A stretch of DNA of 24,844 nt, from the NCBI GenBank assembly GCA_910587285.1, contig CAJULM010000040.1, positions 1 to 24,844 of the forward strand, read 5' to 3'. Below the pieces are notes generated by a model. The model was not told the origin of the DNA. It saw nothing but the letters and a program-made list of their open reading frames with translations, and did no database searches. Below, piece by piece: positions 19,827-24,844 of the stretch (within the stretch, counting starts at the first letter, position 1; each line of letters begins with the position of its first letter). Both the position numbers and the translations under genes were made by a program. Source of the DNA: an uncultured Oscillospiraceae bacterium (lineage in GTDB: Bacteria; Bacillota; Clostridia; Oscillospirales; Oscillospiraceae).

Positions 19827-20192
19827 ATGTCGGATAAGAGATTTACGCCAGATGAAAACTTGAAAAAGCTCGGTAAACAGGTCAGACAGCTTCGGAAGGG
19901 CCGGAAATGGAGCCAGCAGAAATTATCTGATATTTCGGGTCTCGCGGTACGGACAATTTCCCGCATTGAGCGGGGCGTGATGAACCCATCCTTTGAGGTA
20001 CTGGCCGCGCTGGTTGACGTGCTGGGCATATCGTTCGATTTCCTGTTTGCATCCCCTGACGATCAGGACACTGGCCTCCAAGAAATGATTGGGCTATATC
20101 GGGCCTGTCCGAAGCAGGGACAACGGCTGATTTTAGCGTCAACCCGCGCCATGGTGTATGAGTTGATAAATACAGATGCCGAAAGCAAATAA
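19827..20192 (+). CDS. Xre-family transcriptional regulator
   Basis: 121 residues from ATG 19827, with GAGGTG about 8 nt upstream; an upstream in-frame GTG (19818) overlaps that SD and is less likely. The HTH_3 domain (about 12-75) contains WSQQKLSDISGLAVRTISRIERGVMNPSFEVLAALVDVLGISFDFLF. A 45-residue tail follows (LQEMIGLYRACPKQGQRLILASTRAMVYELI) without a peptidase motif. It is divergent from the sigma gene and convergent with the ABC exporter genes. It could repress transposon functions or the exporter. Confidence 0.85.
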   Translation: MSDKRFTPDENLKKLGKQVRQLRKGRKWSQQKLSDISGLAVRTISRIERGVMNPSFEVLAALVDVLGISFDFLFASPDDQDTGLQEMIGLYRACPKQGQRLILASTRAMVYELINTDAESK

Positions 20193-20201
20193 CAGGTTGC
20201 A

Positions 20202-20235
20202 AGCCAGTGGGAAGGAAAGACCTTACCCACTGGCT
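20202..20235 (+). terminator. Hairpin after the Xre gene
   Basis: AGCCAGTGGG (20202-20211) pairs with CCCACTGGCT (20226-20235), with AAGG/CCTT inside the loop. It lies just after the stop but lacks a T-run, so it is a weak terminator candidate. Confidence 0.4.
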
Positions 20236-20519
20236 ACTGTTCAAGGGGAAAACCTTTCTCAGTTTGGATTCTGATTATGGATAGAATAGTTTGCGTAGGG
20301 AAAACATCAGGGGGCTTCAGTTCAAATTGAAATATCTCGCAGTCTACAATACCAAGATTGCTGTCGTTACCAAACCGCCGTACCATCAGCCAACGATTAT
20401 GGTAAGCATCTTGCAGATGTCACAAATTTAGATGATACTCTCGTAAATCATTTTCAGAGAAGATTTGTCAAATGTGAGTTTTCAGACCGTAACCCTTCGG
20501 CCTGATGTACTCGATTCTC
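20234..20519 (-). pseudogene. Decayed ORF with two in-frame TGA codons
   Basis: Directly after the exporter stop, one minus-strand frame reads ERIEYIRPKGYGLKTHI, TGA, QIFSENDLREYHLNL, TGA, HLQDAYHNRWLMVRRFGN and on to a TAG at 20234-20236 (IRIQTEKGFPLEQ). Composition is protein-like throughout, but no start codon is clear and both TGAs interrupt it. The simplest view is a decayed gene. No family is recognised. This accounts for the otherwise empty 20236-20519 stretch. Confidence 0.45.
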
Positions 20520-22358
20520 TCAATAATACTGTGCCTGGGCCTGCCAGAGCTGGGCATAAAGCCCTTCCTTCTGATTAAGAAGCTCCTCATGTGTGCCCGT
20601 CTGGATAATGGCCCCAGCATCAAAGACGAAAATCAGATTGCAGAAACGGCAAGAGGACATCCGGTGGGAGATATAAACACTGGTCTTGCCCTCCACCATC
20701 TGGCCAAAACGGCTATAGATTTCGTATTCGCTGACCGGGTCCAAGGCGGCGGTGGGTTCGTCCAGAATGACGATGGGCGCATCCTTGTAGAGCGCCCGGG
20801 CAATGGCCAGCTTCTGAGCCTCGCCGCCGGAAATCTCCACTCCATCCTCTTTCTGCTGGTAGAGGTCTGTTTCCAGGCCATCCTCCATCTTCTCCGTGCG
20901 CTCCTTCATCCCCGCTTTTTCGAGGCACGCCCAAACCTGCTGCGGGTCGTAGTCCATACCGGCTGCCACATTCTCCCCTAACTTCATGGAGAATAGCTTG
21001 AAGTCCTGGAACACCACCGACAATAGGGACAGGTATTCCCCATAGTCATACTTGCGAATGTCGATGCCGTTGAGCAAAATTTCCCCCTCAGTGGGGTCGT
21101 AGAGGCGGCATAGGAGCTTAATGAACGTGGTTTTCCCTGCACCGTTAGGACCTACGATGGCTAACTTCTGACCTTTTGGCAGACGGCAGGAGATGCGACG
21201 GAGGCTCCACTGTTCCTGGTTGGGATAGCGGAAGCTGACATTCCGAAATTCCAGTTCATAGTCTCCATCATCCCGCTTTTCCACAGGAAGGGTGCCATTG
21301 TATTTCTCTGAAGGGATAGCCAAAAAATCCGCATACTCTTTAAGGTATTTGCGTTGGAGATCCAGACGGCCCACCAAGGCCACCGCCTCCCGCACCGCTC
21401 CTGCCAGGGCCGTGATAGCCCCCACTTGCATGGACACCATGCCCACCGTAATGAGGCCCGCCATAGCTTTCAGCCCCACAAAAAGATAGGCAATGAGTAC
21501 CGTAGTCAGATTCACAACTGCCACAAGGCTTTGAATGGCTTGGGTTCGCAGGCCGAAGGTTTTTGCGTGTTCGCAAAAGGTATCCACCACCCGCTTATAC
21601 TTGTCCAACAACATATCACTGATGCGGTAGGTTCGCTGATCCTTGCCCTGCCGGTAATCCTCCACAATACGGCGGATGGTTCCCCAACGGCGATTTCCGT
21701 CCACGTTTATGTTATACCACTTCAAGTTCACTCGGTTGGCCCACTTGGTCAGCGGTACACAACCAAGAGGCGCTGCCAGAGCCAGTACCACCGCTGCCAA
21801 AGCCAGCCAAGGAGAATTCAGCGCCTGAACCCAAACATTCGCATCAGATGGAAGGGAACTGCTGACAAAAAGGCGACTAACGGTAATAAGGGCGTAAAGC
21901 ACCGTTAGGCCGTGACCCAAGAGTTCGGAAAGATCCCATACAAACTCAAAAAAACTTCCCCGGCTGGTACAGCCATCCTCCGCACGGGCTTTTTTATCCA
22001 TTATTTCCTGGCTCTCCAACTGTTGATAGTCCATGGTCATGCACTTCTCCGTCATGGCTCCAAGGGCCAGTTCATCGGCGGTGAGTGCCTCCGCCCGACA
22101 TAGCCAGCGCAGTACACGACTGCTGCATCCCAGTGCAAAGTCCAATCCGATCATCCACCAAACCAGCGCCATGACTCCCTCTCCCCCTGTTAAAAGCTGG
22201 TCCAGGATGATAGCGCCGAAGATGATGTTTACAAAGGGAAAGGCACTTTCCAATACAGCGGTGATAAGTGCCACCGGGAGCGTGATAGGGCGTCTGCGCT
22301 GTACCAGGGCAATTAACTGGCGGCAGTCTTGAAAAAAGTCATTTTTAGGTGTTCTCAT
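20520..22358 (-). CDS. ABC exporter half-transporter, second subunit
   Basis: 612 residues from ATG 22358 with AAGGAGG upstream, overlapping the partner gene by 14 nt; the longer frame is a shadow. The membrane domain (about 25-330) has hydrophobic spans near 25-55, 62-80, 148-165, 182-202 and 278-325. The ATPase domain (about 365-612) has Walker A GPNGAGKTT (403-411), signature SGGEA (510-514), Walker B VILDEP with E534, and switch H565. Exporter-type fusion, so substrate leaves the cell; drug, peptide or lipid cannot be distinguished. The signature is SGGEA rather than the SGGQQ of its partner, and the overlap suggests an obligate heterodimer. Confidence 0.9.
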   Translation of the reverse strand: MRTPKNDFFQDCRQLIALVQRRRPITLPVALITAVLESAFPFVNIIFGAIILDQLLTGGEGVMALVWWMIGLDFALGCSSRVLRWLCRAEALTADELALGAMTEKCMTMDYQQLESQEIMDKKARAEDGCTSRGSFFEFVWDLSELLGHGLTVLYALITVSRLFVSSSLPSDANVWVQALNSPWLALAAVVLALAAPLGCVPLTKWANRVNLKWYNINVDGNRRWGTIRRIVEDYRQGKDQRTYRISDMLLDKYKRVVDTFCEHAKTFGLRTQAIQSLVAVVNLTTVLIAYLFVGLKAMAGLITVGMVSMQVGAITALAGAVREAVALVGRLDLQRKYLKEYADFLAIPSEKYNGTLPVEKRDDGDYELEFRNVSFRYPNQEQWSLRRISCRLPKGQKLAIVGPNGAGKTTFIKLLCRLYDPTEGEILLNGIDIRKYDYGEYLSLLSVVFQDFKLFSMKLGENVAAGMDYDPQQVWACLEKAGMKERTEKMEDGLETDLYQQKEDGVEISGGEAQKLAIARALYKDAPIVILDEPTAALDPVSEYEIYSRFGQMVEGKTSVYISHRMSSCRFCNLIFVFDAGAIIQTGTHEELLNQKEGLYAQLWQAQAQYY

Positions 22359-24165
22359 GCTGCACCTCCTTTTCGTCACAGTAGTACGAACTCTGGAGCT
22401 GGAACAGCTCCGCATATTTCCCGCCTTGTTCCAACAACTCCCGGTGAGTGCCCACTTCAGCAGCACAGCCATGCTCCATGTATACAACCCGGTCACAAAA
22501 CTGGGTGGAACTGAGGCGGTGGGAGATGAATATACTGGTCTTTCCCTCAGTAGTCCGGGCATACTTCTGATAAAGATCTGCTTCTGCCAGAGGATCGAGG
22601 GCAGCAGTTGGCTCATCCAGAATAAGCAGGGGCGCGTTCTTGTGCAACGTTCGGGCAAAGAGTAGCCGCTGTTGCTGTCCGCCGGAAAGATTTACTCCGT
22701 CCCGCTCCAACTGCTGGGTGATGGAGGTGTCCAGCCCCTTGGGCATGGCCTCTACCACCTCCTTCAGCCCAGCCTGCTCCAGACAGGACCAAACCCAGGT
22801 GCGGTCATAGTCCTCCCGGCCAGAAACATTCTCCCCGATGGTAAAGGGCAGAATATTCACGTCCTGATACAACGTTCCTACCAGTCGGAGGTACTCGGTA
22901 GCATTGAAGTCAGTGGTGGGCATACCGTCCACCAAAATTTCACCGCTGTCCGGCTTGTAGAGGCCGGATAGAAGTTTGACAAGGGTGGTTTTTCCCGCAC
23001 CGTTGAGACCAACCAAGGCAATTTTCTCCCCTGAATGGATGGTGAGGGACAGGTGATTGATGACTGGCCGTTCTTGTCCAGGATAGCTGAATGTAACGTC
23101 CCGCAGCTCCACCTGAGGCGGACGTTTGACCTGAGAGACATCCGGCCCAGGGCCGTGGTTGAGTACGTCCTTCTGCTCCAGAAAGTCCCGCAGATCATCC
23201 ACCTCCAATGTCTCATAGCGCCAGTCATCGCTGGTGGTCACAAACTCGTTGAGCCAATTTGTGAACGTAGAGATGATTCCGATGGTCAGAGTGAACCCCG
23301 CTGCATCAATATTTCCATCCAGAAAAGACCCCACCAGCATGGCATAAGCCAAGGCATCCCGAATCACCAAAAATACACTGTCACTGACCGAGCGCAAAGC
23401 CCTTCGTCCGAAGGACTGCCGCCGCCATTTATCCCGGTTTATGACGCAAGCATTATGGGCATCCATGAGCCACTTCTCCATATGATAGAGGCGGATATCC
23501 TTGCCGTTGGCGGGTTGCTCTCCCTCTCGCCGCAGATACTTTTGGCCTTGAAGAAACGTGTCTGCCGTGGGCTTTGTTTGCATATTGAAGCGCCAAGCCC
23601 AAAGGGCAATGAAATAGTTAGCTCCGGTCATTGCCAACAATACCAGCAGGATACGCCAGTCCAGCCGAACCGCGGCAGCCCCATAGAGTACCATCCCGAT
23701 AAGGTTTAGCAGCCACGGTTCCAGGTGCCGGAGCATTCCCTCCACACCTACGTCATTGCTGCGTAATGCTGCATCGGCAGTGGCAGCCTTCTTCTGACCT
23801 TCCGGCGATTCCAGCAGACAGAAATCCATCGTGAGTGCCTTGCGAAATTGGATTGGCACGAAGGTTTGGATACGAAAGCGCATATTCTTCAAGCCCATCA
23901 CTTGGGTCAGATACCCGCTGATTGCTGTTCCCAAGGCATATAGGGCCATTAACCCTAAGATTACCGTCAGGTATTGTTCCATGCTTCCGCCTCTGGTCAA
24001 CGCGGCCACCGCCGCCGTGGGAAGTAGCGTTGCCACTATCGGCAACGCCAGTTTTACTGCCAGTGTGGCCGCTAAAGCTGGCAGATACGTGTGGTCTACT
24101 TTTGTTACATGACGCAGCAGATATAGAATATTTTCCGCTGTTGAGTGCTGCTTTTTTTCTTCCAA
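22345..24165 (-). CDS. ABC exporter half-transporter, first subunit
   Basis: 606 residues from a TTG at 24165, preferred because AAGGAG sits 7 nt upstream. The ATG at 24204 lacks an SD and overlaps a possible -10 TATACT. Membrane spans lie near 27-58, 65-90, 150-195 and 265-305. The ATPase domain has Walker A GLNGAGKTT (386-394), signature LSGGQQ (493-498), Walker B ILDEP (515-519) and switch H549. It pairs with the overlapping downstream gene as a heterodimeric exporter. It lies downstream of the GHKL kinase gene across a terminator, a layout common for sensor-controlled peptide or antibiotic exporters. Confidence 0.88.
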   Translation of the reverse strand: MEEKKQHSTAENILYLLRHVTKVDHTYLPALAATLAVKLALPIVATLLPTAAVAALTRGGSMEQYLTVILGLMALYALGTAISGYLTQVMGLKNMRFRIQTFVPIQFRKALTMDFCLLESPEGQKKAATADAALRSNDVGVEGMLRHLEPWLLNLIGMVLYGAAAVRLDWRILLVLLAMTGANYFIALWAWRFNMQTKPTADTFLQGQKYLRREGEQPANGKDIRLYHMEKWLMDAHNACVINRDKWRRQSFGRRALRSVSDSVFLVIRDALAYAMLVGSFLDGNIDAAGFTLTIGIISTFTNWLNEFVTTSDDWRYETLEVDDLRDFLEQKDVLNHGPGPDVSQVKRPPQVELRDVTFSYPGQERPVINHLSLTIHSGEKIALVGLNGAGKTTLVKLLSGLYKPDSGEILVDGMPTTDFNATEYLRLVGTLYQDVNILPFTIGENVSGREDYDRTWVWSCLEQAGLKEVVEAMPKGLDTSITQQLERDGVNLSGGQQQRLLFARTLHKNAPLLILDEPTAALDPLAEADLYQKYARTTEGKTSIFISHRLSSTQFCDRVVYMEHGCAAEVGTHRELLEQGGKYAELFQLQSSYYCDEKEVQHENT

Positions 24166-24212
24166 AGGAATCACTCCTTCTTGTTCGCTGACCAAGTATA
24201 GCATATCCGTCC

Positions 24213-24258
24213 CGCAAAAACGAATCCGTGCATGAATTGTAGAAATTCAAGCACGGAT
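24213..24258 (-). terminator. Terminator after the GHKL kinase gene
   Basis: On the minus strand ATCCGTGC-T-TGAATT pairs with AATTCA-T-GCACGGAT around a short loop, then TCGTTTTTGC. It separates the kinase gene from the exporter genes. Confidence 0.75.
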
Positions 24259-24287
24259 GGCATATATGCTTTGTATTATGAAGTTGC

Positions 24288-24825
24288 TTACAAGGGCAGC
24301 AGGATCTCTGTGGCGAATACGCCGGGTTCATTTTGTCGATTGACGTAGCCGCCGTATTTTTCCACCACGCGGTCAATGCGTTTGAGACCGTGGCCGTGAT
24401 TACCCCGCTTGGTAGAAATATAGGCAGCGTCAATCTTTCGGACAATCTCTGTTGTGGCGTTGGAGATAGAAATGTAGAGCTGCTGCTTGAGTACACCGAT
24501 ATACAGCCGCAGGAAACGCTGACCTTCCTCCACTTTTTCACAGGATTCCATGGCGTTGTCGATGAGATTGCCCAAAATAACGCACAGGTCGATGTCGGAC
24601 ACAGTAAGGCTCTTTGGGACTGTAGCCTTGAAGTTTAGGTCGATGCCCTGCTTCAGCACCAGGGAGAGCTTGGCATTCAAAATGGCATCCACACTGACGT
24701 TTCCTGTCTCTGCCAAGGCATGGATTCCGTCCAGATCCTGCTCCAAACGATCCAGATACTCCCTGGCCCCAGCGCCCTGGCCCATGTCTATGCGGGCCTT
24801 GAGGGTCTGAAGGTGGTTGTGATAG
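24288..24825 (-). CDS. GHKL-domain sensor histidine kinase, C-terminal part only
   Basis: About 178 genuine residues remain. YHNHLQTLKARID at the visible start is the phospho-acceptor His region (H-box). A helical dimerisation stretch follows, then the ATPase N-box NLIDNAMES and the G-box GHGLKRIDRVVEKYGG. This is the VirS/AgrC-like GHKL type, usually membrane-anchored with a LytTR response regulator. The sensor half is missing because the contig ends. The apparent start MCSSDL is translated sequencing adapter and must be removed. Confidence 0.85.
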
Positions 24826-24844
24826 AGATCGGAAGAGCACACGT
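24826..24844. other. Illumina adapter sequence at the contig end
   Basis: AGATCGGAAGAGCACACGT is the start of the Illumina TruSeq adapter. It joins directly to the kinase coding sequence and creates artificial protein starts (MCSSDL in the kinase frame, MLFRS in another). It is not biological sequence. Confidence 0.97.

Larger units (their letters stand above)
16333..24825. mobile_element. One end of a TnpX-type (conjugative) transposon, incomplete
   Basis: A DUF4368-tailed serine recombinase, a TnpW-like protein, a transposon-type sigma factor and an Xre regulator are followed by an ABC exporter pair and a GHKL kinase as apparent cargo. The left end should lie between the tRNA-Pro terminator and the recombinase stop (about 16333-16382). 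The other end is beyond the contig. No conjugation genes are inside the window, so mobility class is inferred from the recombinase and its neighbours. Confidence 0.7.

Noticed and set aside
24204..24206. ATG start for the first exporter subunit
   Set aside because: No SD precedes it and it overlaps a possible -10 box; the TTG at 24165 has AAGGAG at good spacing.

Overview
The window looks like a gut-type Clostridia genome of moderate to high GC, probably Oscillospiraceae (Flavonifractor/Lawsonibacter/Intestinimonas-like). This is inferred from protein style, strong Shine-Dalgarno (SD) sites, and the housekeeping genes purA, a yerC-like gene and hslO; no 16S rRNA is present. It is a contig end: the last 19 bases are Illumina adapter sequence, not genome.

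Region 1 (1 to about 11,085) is the right part of an integrated phage-like element. A leftward early operon runs from a Cro-like Xre protein through small phage proteins, a replication initiator with internal 23-bp iterons (probable origin), a DnaB-type helicase, an unusual ParB-domain fusion and a string of small zinc-ribbon/Lar-like proteins. A divergent CI-like repressor faces it across two back-to-back consensus-like promoters. To the right lie an AT-richer cargo block (a DnaQ-type exonuclease fused to BRCT, with an overlapping cysteine-rich partner), a small coiled-coil gene and a large serine integrase. The integrase ends next to what looks like the attachment junction, where the 5' part of a conserved chromosomal gene (minus strand, start 11180) is cut off.

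Region 2 (about 11,085 to 16,330) is chromosome: a second coiled-coil gene paralogous to the one in the element, purA (leftward), then yerC-like, methyltransferase and hslO (rightward), then tRNA-Val, -Asp, -Phe, -Gly, -Cys and -Pro.

Region 3 (about 16,333 to the end) is one end of a second mobile element of the TnpX/conjugative-transposon type, abutting the terminator of tRNA-Pro. It has a serine recombinase with a DUF4368-like tail, a TnpW-like protein, decayed small ORFs, a sigma-70-like factor with a strongly structured leader, an Xre regulator, a heterodimeric ABC exporter pair and a GHKL sensor kinase truncated by the contig end.

The signal I find most worth following is a recurring 19-nt palindrome (TGTGYCC-5-GGRCACA type) placed 2-4 nt before the SD of four unrelated genes and in the leader of the integrase. 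Other notable signals are the iteron origin inside the initiator gene, the disrupted attachment gene, a short promoter-to-terminator transcript antisense to the early operon, and an SD-sequestering leader on the transposon sigma factor.
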